Assembly (NCBI GenBank): GCA_025456065.1
Contig: JALOLH010000044.1
Coordinates: forward strand, 1 to 36,369
DNA length: 36,369 nt
Direction: 5' to 3'
Origin: Candidatus Nanopelagicales bacterium
GTDB taxonomy: Bacteria; Actinomycetota; Actinomycetes; S36-B12; CAIYMF01
The first letter of the stretch is position 1, and every line of letters begins with the position of its first letter. The notes under the pieces are model-generated. The model was not told where the DNA came from and did not search any database. It saw only the letters and a program-made list of their open reading frames with translations. The position numbers and the translations under genes are program-made. Shown piece after piece: positions 8,367-16,937 of the stretch.

Positions 8367-10609
8367 CCGCGGTCGCGCTCACCGGTCCCGAGCTCCTCGT
8401 GCGCGGGGCCGCCCAGTTCACCGCCGACCTGCCGCTGCCCGCCGGTGCGCTGCACGGCGCGGTGGCGGTCTCGCCGCTGGCGCACGCCCGTTGGAGCCGG
8501 CTGGAGTGCACCGCCGCGGCGGCGAGCCGGGGCGTGCTCGCCGTCCTCACCGCAGCCGACATCCCGGGGGTCAACCAGGTCGGCGACGTCGTGGCCGACG
8601 AGCCGCTGCTCGCCGATCGCGAGGCCACCTGCGTCGGCCAGCCGATCTGCCTCGTGCTCGCCGATGCCGCCGAGGCCGCCTGGCGGGCCGCCCAGCTGGT
8701 GGGGGCCGACTGGGTCGAGCTGCCGGCCGTGCTCGATGCCCACGAGGCGCGCGCAGCGGGCCGGCTGCTGGGCCCGCCGCGCACGTTCGCAGCCGGCGAC
8801 GTCGACGCGGCCTGGCCGCGCTGTGCGCTGGTCGTCGAGGGCCACGTGGAGCTGGGTGGGCAGGAGCACGCCGCCCTCGAGACCCATGCCGCCCTGGCCG
8901 TCCCGCGCGACGACGGCGGCCTGCTCGTGCACGCCGCCACCCAGTCGCCCAGCGCCGCCCAGCGGGCCGTCGCGGCCGTGACGGGCCTGCCGATGCACCT
9001 GGTCGAGGTCCAGGTCACCCGCCTCGGCGGGGGGTTCGGCGGCAAGGAGACCCAGGCGACCACGTGGGCGTGCCTGGCCGCGCTCGGCGCGCTGCACAGC
9101 GCCCGCGCCGTCCGGGTGGCTCCCGATCGCCGCGACGACATGCGGATCACCGGCAAGCGCCATCCCTACCTCGGGACGTACCGGCTCGGCCTCGACGCCG
9201 AGGGCCGGTTCCAGGCCTACGAGGTCACCCTCCTGCAGGACGCCGGACGCACGACGGACCTCTCGCCCGCCGTGCTCGAGCGCTCGCTGTTCCACGCCTG
9301 CAGCGCCTACGCCATCCCGAACGTGCGGATCACCGTCATGAGCTGCCGCACCAACCTGCCCTCGAACACCGCCTTCCGCGGCTTCGGCGCACCGCAGGCG
9401 ATCGCCACGATCGAGGCCGGCATCCGGACCGCCGCGCGGGCGATGGGCGTCCGCCCGACGGTGCTGCAGCGCGCCAACCTCGTGACCGAGGGGGACGTGA
9501 CGCACTACGGCATGCGGCTGGTCGACGTGCGCGCCCGCGAGTGCTGGGACGCGCTCGTCGCGCGCTTCGACCCGGATCGCCTCGCCGCCGACGCGCAGGC
9601 GTGGAACGCGCAGCACCCGCTGGTCCGTCGCGGTGTCGACGTCATCCCGCTGTGCTTCGGGATCGCGTTCACCGCCCAGGCGCTGAACCAGGCGGAGGCG
9701 CTCGTGCACGTCTACGTGGACGGGACGGTGAGCGTCACGACCGGCGCGGTCGACATGGGCCAGGGGGTCGGTGCGAAGCTCCGCGCGGCCGTCGCCCACG
9801 AGCTGGGGGCACCCGTCGAGCTGGTCCGCGTCGAGCCGACCACCACCAGCCGGGTCGCGAACGTCTCCCCGACGGCGGCCAGCACCGGGGCCGACCTCAA
9901 CGGGGCGGCGGCGACCCAGGCGGCGCGCGTGGTCCGAGCGGGGTTGGAGAAGGTCGACCCGGGCGGGGAGCTCGCCTGGCGCCAGCGCGTGGCGCTCGCC
10001 TACGAGGCCAGGGTCGGCCTGTCGGCCCTTGCGCATTACGCGACGCCGGGCCTGGACTTCGACGCCGGCTCGCACCGGGGACGGCCCTTCGCCTACCACG
10101 TGTACGGCGCGGCGGTGGTGACGTCGACGGTCGACGTGCTCCGCGGCACGGCCCAGGTGGACCGGGTCGCCGTGGTCCACGACATCGGCCGCAGCATCGA
10201 TCGCCTCGTGGACCTCGGGCAGGTGGAGGGCGCGGTGGTGCAGGGGGTCGGGTGGCTCACCTGCGAGGAGGTGCGCCACGACGGGCGCGGCCGGCTGCTC
10301 ACCGACTCCCTGGCCACGTACAAGATCCCCGATCTGGCCAGCGCCCCGGAGGTCGAGGTCGTCCTGCTCGAGCGGGAGGCGCCGGGCCTGCTGGGGAGCA
10401 AGGCGGTCGGCGAACCACCGCTCGTCTACGGCATCGGGGCCCTGTTCGCCATCCGCGACGCGATCCGCTCGGCCCGCCCGGACCTGCCCGACGACGTGCG
10501 GGCCCCACTGACCCCCGAACAGGTCTTCCTCGCGCTGCACGGGCCGCTGCCGGCCGCCCCGGACGCCGACGTCCCCGGTGGTGGGGGGAGCGGGCGAGCT
10601 GATGGCTGA
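8363..10609 (+). CDS. xdhB: Xanthine dehydrogenase molybdenum-binding subunit
   Basis: Catalytic subunit holding the molybdopterin cofactor (748 aa, as usual). Motifs in order: GGGFGGKE near residues 223-230, FRGFGAPQ near 338-345, the cofactor-binding region around TGAVDMGQGV, and KAVGEPP near 681-687 with the Glu that acts as base in this family. FRGFG and the lack of the CoxL active-site motif (AYxCSFR) favour xanthine dehydrogenase over CO dehydrogenase. The ATG start overlaps the xdhA stop and gives an N-terminus of normal length; the frame is open about 47 codons further upstream but that part duplicates xdhA coding. The 3' end overlaps the xdhC start by eight bases. Confidence 0.93.
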   Translation: MTAVALTGPELLVRGAAQFTADLPLPAGALHGAVAVSPLAHARWSRLECTAAAASRGVLAVLTAADIPGVNQVGDVVADEPLLADREATCVGQPICLVLADAAEAAWRAAQLVGADWVELPAVLDAHEARAAGRLLGPPRTFAAGDVDAAWPRCALVVEGHVELGGQEHAALETHAALAVPRDDGGLLVHAATQSPSAAQRAVAAVTGLPMHLVEVQVTRLGGGFGGKETQATTWACLAALGALHSARAVRVAPDRRDDMRITGKRHPYLGTYRLGLDAEGRFQAYEVTLLQDAGRTTDLSPAVLERSLFHACSAYAIPNVRITVMSCRTNLPSNTAFRGFGAPQAIATIEAGIRTAARAMGVRPTVLQRANLVTEGDVTHYGMRLVDVRARECWDALVARFDPDRLAADAQAWNAQHPLVRRGVDVIPLCFGIAFTAQALNQAEALVHVYVDGTVSVTTGAVDMGQGVGAKLRAAVAHELGAPVELVRVEPTTTSRVANVSPTAASTGADLNGAAATQAARVVRAGLEKVDPGGELAWRQRVALAYEARVGLSALAHYATPGLDFDAGSHRGRPFAYHVYGAAVVTSTVDVLRGTAQVDRVAVVHDIGRSIDRLVDLGQVEGAVVQGVGWLTCEEVRHDGRGRLLTDSLATYKIPDLASAPEVEVVLLEREAPGLLGSKAVGEPPLVYGIGALFAIRDAIRSARPDLPDDVRAPLTPEQVFLALHGPLPAAPDADVPGGGGSGRADG

Positions 10610-11681
10610 GCTGGACGTCTGGCGGGACCTCGCCGACGGGCTCGCCATGGGGGCGACGTGCGGGCTGCTGGTCGTGACCGCCAGCCGGGGCAGCTCGCCC
10701 GGCCGGAGTGGCGCGGTCATGGCGGTGACCGCGCAGGGGCCGCTGGCCGGCACCGTGGGCGGCGGCCCGGCTGAGGCGGGGCTGGTGGACCGGGTGGTCG
10801 GCGACCTGCGCGCCGGCACCCTGCGCCCGGCGCTGGTCGAGCTCGAGCACCGACTGGGCGCCGCGAGCGCCTCCGGGCTCGTCTGCGGCGGCCAGCAGTC
10901 GGTCGCCATCGTGCCGATCGCCCCCCGGGACCTGGCCGATGTGCGCCGGGTCGTCGTGGCGCTCGAGGCGGGTCGGCAGGTCCGGTGGCTCGTGGGGCCG
11001 GGTGGCTGGCGGCTGCTGCCGGACGAGCCGGGTGCCCCCCGCGCCGATGCGCAGGGCCCGGATCCGGGCGTGGCCCGGTCGGACGGGCCGGGCGGGGCCC
11101 CGGAGGCGCGACCGCGCGTGGCCCCGGAGGCGCGGGATGACGACGGCGGCGCAACCCCGGACGGCCACGGGACCCCCGACGGCGGTGGGACCCCCGACGG
11201 CGGCGCATCCACCTGGTCGTCGCGGCATCGCAGCGGTCCGTCGCACGTGGTCCACGTGGTCGGTGGGGGGCACGTCGGCGCCGCCCTCGCCCCGCTGCTG
11301 GTCGGCCTGGGGTTCCGGGTCGTGGTGGTGGACGAGCGCCCGGGGATCGCCCTGGCGGCCATCCCCGCCCACGAGCGGCTGCGACTGCGCTACGAGCTGC
11401 TCGGCACGGTCGTGCCGCCCGGCCCGACCAGCCTCGTCACGATCGCGGCGCACGACCACGAGCGCGACCGGGCGGCGCTGGAGGCCGTGCTGGGCCTCCA
11501 GCTGGGCTACCTGGGCCTGCTCGGCAGTCGGGCCAAGCTCCAGCACCTCGTCGGAGGCCGCACGATGCCCCCCTGGTGCCATGCGCCCATGGGCGTGCCC
11601 ATCGGCAGCAGCACGCCGGCGGAGATCGCGGTGAGCGTCGCGGCAGCGCTGGTCGCCGTGCGGGCCGCCGCACCGCAGTGA
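10602..11681 (+). CDS. xdhC: XdhC, molybdenum cofactor insertion/sulfuration factor
   Basis: Accessory protein that binds molybdenum cofactor and delivers it, sulfurated, to xanthine dehydrogenase. The 359 aa protein has an N-terminal XdhC/CoxI domain (residues ~1-130, with SRGSSPGRSGAVMAV and GTVGGGPAEA) and a C-terminal Rossmann-like XdhC_C domain (HVVHVVGGGHVGAALAPLL, GYLGLLGSRAK, PIGSSTPAEIAVSVAA). A ~70-residue linker between them is Gly/Asp/Pro rich with PDGxG repeats. I take the ATG at 10602, which overlaps the xdhB stop; a GTG eight codons earlier is a possible alternative. Position right after xdhAB fits a dedicated chaperone. Confidence 0.9.
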   Translation: MAELDVWRDLADGLAMGATCGLLVVTASRGSSPGRSGAVMAVTAQGPLAGTVGGGPAEAGLVDRVVGDLRAGTLRPALVELEHRLGAASASGLVCGGQQSVAIVPIAPRDLADVRRVVVALEAGRQVRWLVGPGGWRLLPDEPGAPRADAQGPDPGVARSDGPGGAPEARPRVAPEARDDDGGATPDGHGTPDGGGTPDGGASTWSSRHRSGPSHVVHVVGGGHVGAALAPLLVGLGFRVVVVDERPGIALAAIPAHERLRLRYELLGTVVPPGPTSLVTIAAHDHERDRAALEAVLGLQLGYLGLLGSRAKLQHLVGGRTMPPWCHAPMGVPIGSSTPAEIAVSVAAALVAVRAAAPQ

Positions 11682-11711
11682 GGCTGCCGACCGGTCCCGC
11701 GGCCCCCCTGC

Positions 11712-12626
11712 CTAGCTCGTCACGTCCTTGTTCGAGAACCGGGCCCAGGCCAGGGCGAGGAACACCGCGGCGTAGCCGACGTCCACGAGCAGGCCCGTGC
11801 GCATGGTGTCCCAGAAGACGGGGTCTCGGAACGCGTCGGCGAACGCGGGCCAGCGCTGGACCAGCAGCCAGGGGTGCAGCCAGTCCAGCTGGGGGATCGT
11901 GGTGAGGATCCACATGGCCGTGGCCACGACCGTCGTGGTGATCGTCGCCGCGATCGGCTGCTCGGTGAGCGTGGAGACGAACAGCCCGATGGCGGCCAGT
12001 GCCGCCAGCCCGGCGGCGATGTAGGCCGCTGCGATGCCGACGCGCAGCAGGGCCTCGGCCAGCGGGACCTGCGTGCCCGAGAGCAGCGTGGTCGGGCCGA
12101 GTCCGAGCAGCGCGCCACCGACGACCAGCCCGGTCCCCACGACGACGAGCACCCCGATCAGCGCACCGATCGTCAGCGACGCGTACTTCACTGCGAGCAG
12201 CCGCGTGCGCGACACCGGCACGGCGAGCAGCCCGCGCAAGGTGCCGAGGTTGGCCTCGCCCGCGATGGCGTCGCCGCTGAGCACGGCCACGGCGAGCGGC
12301 AGGAACAGCGCGATCTCCACCGTCAGCGCGGTCAGCGCCACGAAGACCCCGTTCGAGGTGACCGCCGAGATCAGGCCCGGCCCCCCGTCGCCCTCGCCGG
12401 GACCCTCGGCCCGGATGGCGATCGCGATCATGATCGGGACCGAGGCGAGCACCAGCAGGCCCGCCTGGTTGCGGCGCCGCCCGAGGATGAGCCGCAGCTC
12501 GGAGCGCAGCAGGCGCGCCGACGCGGCGAGCACGCCCCGGGGCCGCTCGAGCGCTGGCAGCGCGGCGGCCTCCCGTGGGTGGGCCGGCCCGCCCCCGGAC
12601 AGGCCGGTCGCCTCAGCCGCTGACAT
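11712..12626 (-). CDS. ABC-2 type transporter permease
   Basis: Membrane subunit of a two-gene ABC exporter (304 aa). About six hydrophobic segments are visible, the first after a basic stretch (LRSELRLILGRRRNQAG) typical of ABC-2 permeases, then VFVALTALTVEIALFLPLAVAVL, the DAIAGEANLGTLRGLL loop shared by drug/antibiotic exporter permeases, and four further helices. The start overlaps the ATPase gene by 14 bases. The gene ends 30 bp from the convergent xdhC stop. Substrate unknown; the upstream LolA-like secreted protein is the only clue. Confidence 0.85.
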   Translation of the reverse strand: MSAAEATGLSGGGPAHPREAAALPALERPRGVLAASARLLRSELRLILGRRRNQAGLLVLASVPIMIAIAIRAEGPGEGDGGPGLISAVTSNGVFVALTALTVEIALFLPLAVAVLSGDAIAGEANLGTLRGLLAVPVSRTRLLAVKYASLTIGALIGVLVVVGTGLVVGGALLGLGPTTLLSGTQVPLAEALLRVGIAAAYIAAGLAALAAIGLFVSTLTEQPIAATITTTVVATAMWILTTIPQLDWLHPWLLVQRWPAFADAFRDPVFWDTMRTGLLVDVGYAAVFLALAWARFSNKDVTS

Positions 12627-13602
12627 CGAAGCCCTCCCCGGTCAGCGCGACGAACAGGTCCTCCAGGCTGGGCGCCTCGACCGCGAAGCCGCGCACCGCC
12701 ACCCCGGCGCCCACGAGCGCGGCGACGATCGTCTCCGGCGCGACCGATCCCGGGACCGTCCGCACCCCGGTCGGGGTGGGCGTGACCGGCACGAGCCCGA
12801 GCCCGTGCAGCACCTGCGTCGCCAGGTCGACGTCGACCGTGGTCACCGTGGCGACAGCTTGGGATCCGGCGGCACGGACCTCGTCGACGGTGCCCTGCGC
12901 CACGAGCGCCCCCTCGCGCATGACGCCGACGTGGGTGCACATCTGCTCGACCTCGCTGAGCAGGTGGCTGGAGACCAGGACGGTCGCACCGTCGGCCGCC
13001 AGCGAGCCGACGAGGTGGCGCACCTCGCGGGTGCCCTGCGGGTCCAGCCCGTTCGTCGGCTCGTCGAGCACGAGCAGCTCGCGCGGGACGAGCAGCGCAG
13101 CGGCCAGGGCGAGCCGCTGGCGCATGCCGAGCGAGTAGGCCCGGTACCGCTTGCGGGCGGCGGCGAGCAGGCCCACCCGGTCGAGGGCGGCGTCGATCCG
13201 CCGGGCGGCGGTGGCCGGGTCGGCGAACCGGTCGGCGGCGTCGAGCCGGGCCAGGTTCGCCCGTCCGGAGAGGTACGGGTGGAAGGCCGGCCCCTCGACC
13301 AGCGACCCGATCCGGGGCAGCACGTCCCCGGCCGCGTCCGGCATCGGCCGGCCGAGCAGCTCGATGGCCCCGGCGGTCGGATGGATGAGCCCGAGCAGCA
13401 TCCGGATGGTCGTCGTCTTGCCCGAGCCGTTCGGCCCGAGGAAGCCGTACACCGCCCCCGCCGGCACCTCCAGGTCGATGCCGGCGACTGCCGCGCGCTC
13501 GCCGAACCGCTTGAGCAGGCCGTGCGTGACGACCGCCCGACCCCCGGCCCCCGAGGGGTCCGAGGTGGCGTCGCCGGCCAGCGCGGGGCCGGCCGCGGTC
13601 AC
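12613..13602 (-). CDS. ABC exporter ATP-binding protein
   Basis: ATPase of the exporter encoded with the downstream permease (329 aa). Walker A GPNGSGKTTT (K62), the signature YSLGMRQRL, Walker B LLVLDEPTNGLDP and the H-loop SSHLLSEV are all present, as in CcmA/DrrA-type ATPases. A C-terminal ~100-residue extension (LEDLFVALTG) is the usual regulatory tail of this subfamily. The GTG start overlaps the stop of the LolA-like gene (GTGA), so all three genes form one coupled unit. What is moved cannot be read from the ATPase. Confidence 0.9.
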   Translation of the reverse strand: MTAAGPALAGDATSDPSGAGGRAVVTHGLLKRFGERAAVAGIDLEVPAGAVYGFLGPNGSGKTTTIRMLLGLIHPTAGAIELLGRPMPDAAGDVLPRIGSLVEGPAFHPYLSGRANLARLDAADRFADPATAARRIDAALDRVGLLAAARKRYRAYSLGMRQRLALAAALLVPRELLVLDEPTNGLDPQGTREVRHLVGSLAADGATVLVSSHLLSEVEQMCTHVGVMREGALVAQGTVDEVRAAGSQAVATVTTVDVDLATQVLHGLGLVPVTPTPTGVRTVPGSVAPETIVAALVGAGVAVRGFAVEAPSLEDLFVALTGEGFDVSG

Positions 13603-14753
13603 CGGGCGGCCAGGGCCGCGCCCAGCACGTCCGGGGGAACCGCGCCGACCGCGACGCGATCGTCGTCGGTCACGATCGCGGAGAACAGGGTGCCTGCCAG
13701 CACCCGCCCCGTGCCCCAGTCACCGCTCGTGGTGGGCATGGCCTGCAGGAGGGCCAGCGCGGTGGCGGCGGGATCCTCCTGGCCGTCCCACTCCTCCTGG
13801 GCCCGGCTGCCGGACTCCGCCAGGTCGGCCAGGCCGTCGACCGGCAGGGTGGCGACGAGCACCGCCGACCAGCCCTCCCCGACCACGATCGGCTCCGCGT
13901 CGTCGCCGGCGCCCTCGAGGCCGCCGGCCAGCGCCTCGAGGTCCTGCTGCGCCGCCGCGGGGTGCTCGGTGACCTCGGCTCCCGGGGGAGGCGTGAAGGT
14001 GAACAGCGCGGGGTCGGGTGTCGCGTAGTCGACGGAGGTGAACCCCACCTCGAGGGCCGGATCGGCCTGCTTCGTCGAGTACACCCGGACCCGCAGCGGC
14101 ACGTTGGTCTCCCCGTCGATGGCGACGGCGACGCGCTCGACCAGGGTCCGGTCGTCACGCGGCTGCAGGAGCAGCTCGTACGCGTCGCGGCCGGCCACGG
14201 TGGCCAGCCCGGACGTGGTGACCTCGGTCGTGGGATCGAGGGCGTCGAGGACCATCGTCGCCGCCTCCTGGGGCGTGCGGGGCAGGGTGCCCGGGAGGCG
14301 GTCGGGGCGCTCCTTCGCCCCGTCCTCGGGCGGGGGCAGCTCGTAGCGGTCCGCGGTGGCGTCCGCGCTCGACCACACCCAGGCCTCGGTCCCGTTGCGC
14401 ACCAGGGTGGTCTCCGCGGAGCGCTCGAGCAGCGCCACCCGCTGGCGGGCCGGTCCGTCGGTCCACACCCGCACCGTCCGCTCGCCCATGGCCAGTGCGA
14501 GGGGGCCCCGCGCGGGTGCCATGTCCCCCGGCAGCGCGGGCAGGCCGAGGTCGGCGACCGTGGCCACCGTGCCGGACACGGTGGTGGTGGTCGGCTCGGT
14601 GAGCGCGACGAGCAGCTCCTGCGCGGTGCGTGGCTCGAGGGCGTCGTCGGCGGTGGCGGCCAGCGGGGTGACGGCGGCGCCGGCGACGATCAACGCCGCA
14701 CTGCCGGCCGGCACCGCCCAGCGGGCCCGCGGGTGGCGGTCGAAGAACGACAT
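13599..14753 (-). CDS. Secreted LolA-like (lipoprotein-carrier fold) protein
   Basis: A 384 aa protein resembling the actinobacterial LolA-like/DUF2092 group that is often encoded beside an ABC-2 exporter. An N-terminal hydrophobic segment (WAVPAGSAALIVAGAAVTPLA) acts as signal or anchor, then a beta-rich domain with TAQELLVALTEP, repeated VRVWTDGPARQRV / ELLLQPRD strands and the YATPDPALFTFTPPPGAEV segment typical of LolA/DUF2092 proteins. No lipobox is seen. The ATG at 14753 puts the signal peptide near the N-terminus; the frame is open ~40 codons upstream but through a palindrome. No Shine-Dalgarno is visible and a -10 sits at -12 to -7. Function unknown; it could carry a lipid or lipoprotein delivered by the exporter (inference). 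Confidence 0.75.
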   Translation of the reverse strand: MSFFDRHPRARWAVPAGSAALIVAGAAVTPLAATADDALEPRTAQELLVALTEPTTTTVSGTVATVADLGLPALPGDMAPARGPLALAMGERTVRVWTDGPARQRVALLERSAETTLVRNGTEAWVWSSADATADRYELPPPEDGAKERPDRLPGTLPRTPQEAATMVLDALDPTTEVTTSGLATVAGRDAYELLLQPRDDRTLVERVAVAIDGETNVPLRVRVYSTKQADPALEVGFTSVDYATPDPALFTFTPPPGAEVTEHPAAAQQDLEALAGGLEGAGDDAEPIVVGEGWSAVLVATLPVDGLADLAESGSRAQEEWDGQEDPAATALALLQAMPTTSGDWGTGRVLAGTLFSAIVTDDDRVAVGAVPPDVLGAALAAR

Positions 14754-14759
14754 GCACCC

Positions 14760-14788
14760 ATGATGCGCCTGATCCCCCGGATCGTCAT
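14760..14788 (-). promoter_or_regulatory. Putative promoter of the LolA-like/ABC exporter operon
   Basis: On the minus strand ATGACG (14788-14783), 17 bases, CATCAT (14765-14760), then six bases to the ATG at 14753. The -10 lies at -12 to -7 from the start codon, the leaderless arrangement. The hexamers are imperfect matches, so confidence is modest. Confidence 0.35.
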
Positions 14789-14824
14789 CATCGGCGGCGC
14801 ACGGCCGCCCCGGCCCCTCCGCCC

Positions 14825-14876
14825 ATGATCCATTCGGGTTGGGCGCCCACATGCCGGCCCAACCCGAATGGATCAT
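14825..14876. repeat. Perfect 20-bp inverted repeat, 12-nt loop (possible terminator)
   Basis: Arms at 14825-14844 and 14857-14876 are exact reverse complements; the loop is 14845-14856. The arms are only about half G+C (ATGATCCATTCGGG...), clearly richer in A/T than the surroundings. It lies downstream of the sugar-ABC ATPase stop codon (14949) and upstream of the promoter at 14760-14788, so it could terminate the sugar-ABC operon, although no T-run follows. A mobile palindrome or operator is the alternative. Confidence 0.7.
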
Positions 14877-14877
14877 C

Positions 14878-14936
14878 GGGGGCCGAGGGGGCCGAGGGGG
14901 CCGAGGGGCGAGGGGGCCGAGGGGCGAGGGGGCCGA
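14878..14936. repeat. G-tract tandem repeat (GGGGCCGA units)
   Basis: About seven short units of the form GGGGGCCGA or GGGGCGA in a row on the plus strand between the palindrome and the sugar-ABC ATPase stop. At least four G4-G5 tracts with short loops give G-quadruplex potential. No coding function is seen on either strand. Confidence 0.75.
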
Positions 14937-14948
14937 GCAGGCGTGCGC

Positions 14949-15827
14949 TCAGGCGCCGAGCTCGTGGGCCAGGTCCTCGAGCTCGGCGCCGCCGGCCATG
15001 GCGGCGACGAGCTCGTCGAGCGCGACCTCCTCCTTGAGCCACCGGTTCGTCATGCGCCCACGCTTCAGCAGCACGAACTCGTCGCCCACCATGTAGGCGT
15101 GGTGCGGGTTGTGCGTGATGAGCACCACGCCGATGCCGCGGTCGCGGGCGTCGCGCACGAACTTCAGGACCTTGCCCGACTGCTTGACGCCCAGCGCGGA
15201 CGTGGGCTCGTCGAGGATCACGACCTCCGCGCCGAAGTACACCGCCCGCGCGATCGCGACCGCCTGTCGCTCACCACCGGACAGGGTGCCGATCGGCTGG
15301 TCGGGGTCGCGCAGGTCGATGCCGAACATGCCCAGCTCGCGGCGGGCGATCTCCTGGCCCGCGGCGATGTCCAGGCGCCGGAACGGCCCCCAGCCCTTCA
15401 CCGGCTCCCGTCCCAGGACGAAGTTGCGCCAGACGCTCATGAGCGGGATGGTCGCGAGGTCCTGGAAGACCGTGGCGATGCCGACGTCGCGCGCGTCCTT
15501 CGGCGAGCCGAAGACGGTCGGCTGCCCGGCCACGTACAGGGTCCCGGAGTCGTTCTGGTGCACCCCGGACAGGATCTTGATGAGGGTCGACTTGCCGGCG
15601 CCGTTGTCACCGAGCACGCACGTGACCCGGCCGTGGTTGACGTCCATCGACACCCCGTCGAGGGCCACCACGCTGCCGAACGTCTTGCCCACCGACTCCA
15701 GGCGCAGGTACATGTCCCTGGCGGCCGGCGGTGCGCTCCCGCCACCCGGCCCGGTGCCGCGCAGGCGTGCCGCGGCCGCCTCGACCTCGGCGGCCACCTC
15801 GGTGGGGGCTGGCACCTGCTCGCTCAT
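14949..15827 (-). CDS. Sugar ABC importer ATP-binding protein (single-domain, FrcA-like)
   Basis: ATPase of a CUT2-type sugar importer. At 292 aa it has one nucleotide-binding domain, like FrcA of the fructose system, not the double domain of RbsA. Motifs: Walker [10 protein letters not shown] (K79), Q-loop [13 protein letters not shown], signature LSGGERQ, Walker [13 protein letters not shown] and H-loop LITHNPHHA. The first ~38 residues before [13 protein letters not shown] are low complexity, so the ATG near codon 39 is an alternative start. The chosen ATG overlaps the permease stop (ATGA). Last gene of the three-gene operon. Confidence 0.9.
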   Translation of the reverse strand: MSEQVPAPTEVAAEVEAAAARLRGTGPGGGSAPPAARDMYLRLESVGKTFGSVVALDGVSMDVNHGRVTCVLGDNGAGKSTLIKILSGVHQNDSGTLYVAGQPTVFGSPKDARDVGIATVFQDLATIPLMSVWRNFVLGREPVKGWGPFRRLDIAAGQEIARRELGMFGIDLRDPDQPIGTLSGGERQAVAIARAVYFGAEVVILDEPTSALGVKQSGKVLKFVRDARDRGIGVVLITHNPHHAYMVGDEFVLLKRGRMTNRWLKEEVALDELVAAMAGGAELEDLAHELGA

Positions 15828-16933
15828 CGCCGGCCTCCCGCCCGGTCGCGGACCCAGATGTTGAGCATCACGGCCCAGAACAGGATCAGGCCGAAGAACG
15901 TGAACCGCCAGGTCGAGTCCCAGCCGGCGTACTGGATGCCCAGCGTGGTCATGCCCAGGATCAGGGCGCCGAGCGAGGCGCCGATCACCGAGCCGGCCCC
16001 GCCGGTCATCAACGTGCCGCCGACCACGGCGGCGATGATGTAGTAGAACTCGAAGCCGGTGCCCTGCCCGGCGCTCACGCTCGTGAGCTCCACGGCGTTG
16101 ATCGTGCCGACGAGGGCCGCGGCCACGGACACCACGATGAACATCGACACCTTCGTCCGGCGCACCGGCACGCCCGTGTTGCGCGCGGCGTTCGCGTCGC
16201 CGCCGACCGCGTAGATCCAGTTCCCCTGCCGCGTGCGCTGCAGCACCCAGGTGCCCAGCGCGATGACCAGCAGCCACCAGCCGACCGCCACCGTGAACGC
16301 CCACGCCGAGTCCAGCCGGGAGCCGAAGACCCACTGCGCCAGCGGATAGCCCGCCGCCTCGTCGATGCCGCCGACGCGGACCTGCCCGGTGAGCGCGAGC
16401 GTGACCCCGGAGTTCAGGCCCATGAGCACGAACATCGTGGCCAGCGTGACGATGAAGCTCGGCAGCCGCGTCCAGGTGACGAGCATCCCGTTCATGAACC
16501 CGATGCCCACGGCGAAGACCAGCACGGCGAGGAACGCCAGCCAGAAGTTCCAGCCGAACTCCGAGACGAGGATGCCCAGCAGCAGCCCGGTCGAGCCGGT
16601 CATGACGCCGCTGGAGAGGTCGACCTCCCCGGAGATCATGAGCAGCGAGACCGCGCACGCCATGATCCCGTAGGAGGCGGAGACGCCCATCCACGAGGCG
16701 ACGCCGGCGGGCGAGGTGAAGGTGCCGGTGGTGTCGGCCAGCGCGAAGAAGACGAAGACCACGACCGCGGCGATCGCCGCGCTCACCGAGGGCCGGACGA
16801 GGATGCGTCGCCACAGGGGCTGGTGGCGCAGGCGCTCGTCCGGCCGGGCGGTCGGCGGGGTCCCGGCCGGGCCGCCGGGGGTGGCGTCGGCGGTCGCCGG
16901 CGTGCCGGCCGTCATCGGCGTGCCGGCCGTCAT
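15824..16933 (-). CDS. Sugar ABC importer permease (CUT2 / BPD_transp_2 family)
   Basis: Membrane subunit of the sugar importer (369 aa, eight to ten hydrophobic segments). Family hallmarks are the [13 protein letters not shown] segment, the [18 protein letters not shown] helix, the [17 protein letters not shown]-like loop and the C-terminal [17 protein letters not shown]. The N-terminus is a 40-residue Thr/Pro/Ala-rich stretch beginning with an exact duplication ([12 protein letters not shown]), so two in-frame ATGs six codons apart are possible starts; the first overlaps the binding-protein stop codon (ATGA) and is preferred for that reason. Confidence 0.9.
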   Translation of the reverse strand: MTAGTPMTAGTPATADATPGGPAGTPPTARPDERLRHQPLWRRILVRPSVSAAIAAVVVFVFFALADTTGTFTSPAGVASWMGVSASYGIMACAVSLLMISGEVDLSSGVMTGSTGLLLGILVSEFGWNFWLAFLAVLVFAVGIGFMNGMLVTWTRLPSFIVTLATMFVLMGLNSGVTLALTGQVRVGGIDEAAGYPLAQWVFGSRLDSAWAFTVAVGWWLLVIALGTWVLQRTRQGNWIYAVGGDANAARNTGVPVRRTKVSMFIVVSVAAALVGTINAVELTSVSAGQGTGFEFYYIIAAVVGGTLMTGGAGSVIGASLGALILGMTTLGIQYAGWDSTWRFTFFGLILFWAVMLNIWVRDRAGGRR

Positions 16934-16937
16934 CGGG
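16902..16937. repeat. 18-bp direct repeat duplicating a start codon
   Basis: GTGCCGGCCGTCATCGG(C/G) occurs twice head to tail (16902-16919, 16920-16937). It encodes MTAGTP twice at the permease N-terminus and so duplicates the initiation codon as well as part of the upstream gene junction. It looks like a recent slippage event. Confidence 0.85.

Noticed and set aside
8363..10609. Aerobic CO dehydrogenase large subunit (CoxL)
   Set aside because: The CoxL active-site loop (AYxCSFR) is absent and FRGFGAPQ plus a fused FeS/FAD partner fit xanthine dehydrogenase.
12034..14028. 664-codon plus-strand frame opposite the ABC exporter and LolA-like genes
   Set aside because: No domain, signal or ribosome site; the opposite strand carries intact ABC motifs. 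Similar long shadows at 4653-5690, 8174-11362, 15731-17074 and 27701-29866 were rejected for the same reason.
14878..14936. Repeat array considered as a CRISPR
   Set aside because: Units are 7-9 bp, contiguous, without spacers and without cas genes.
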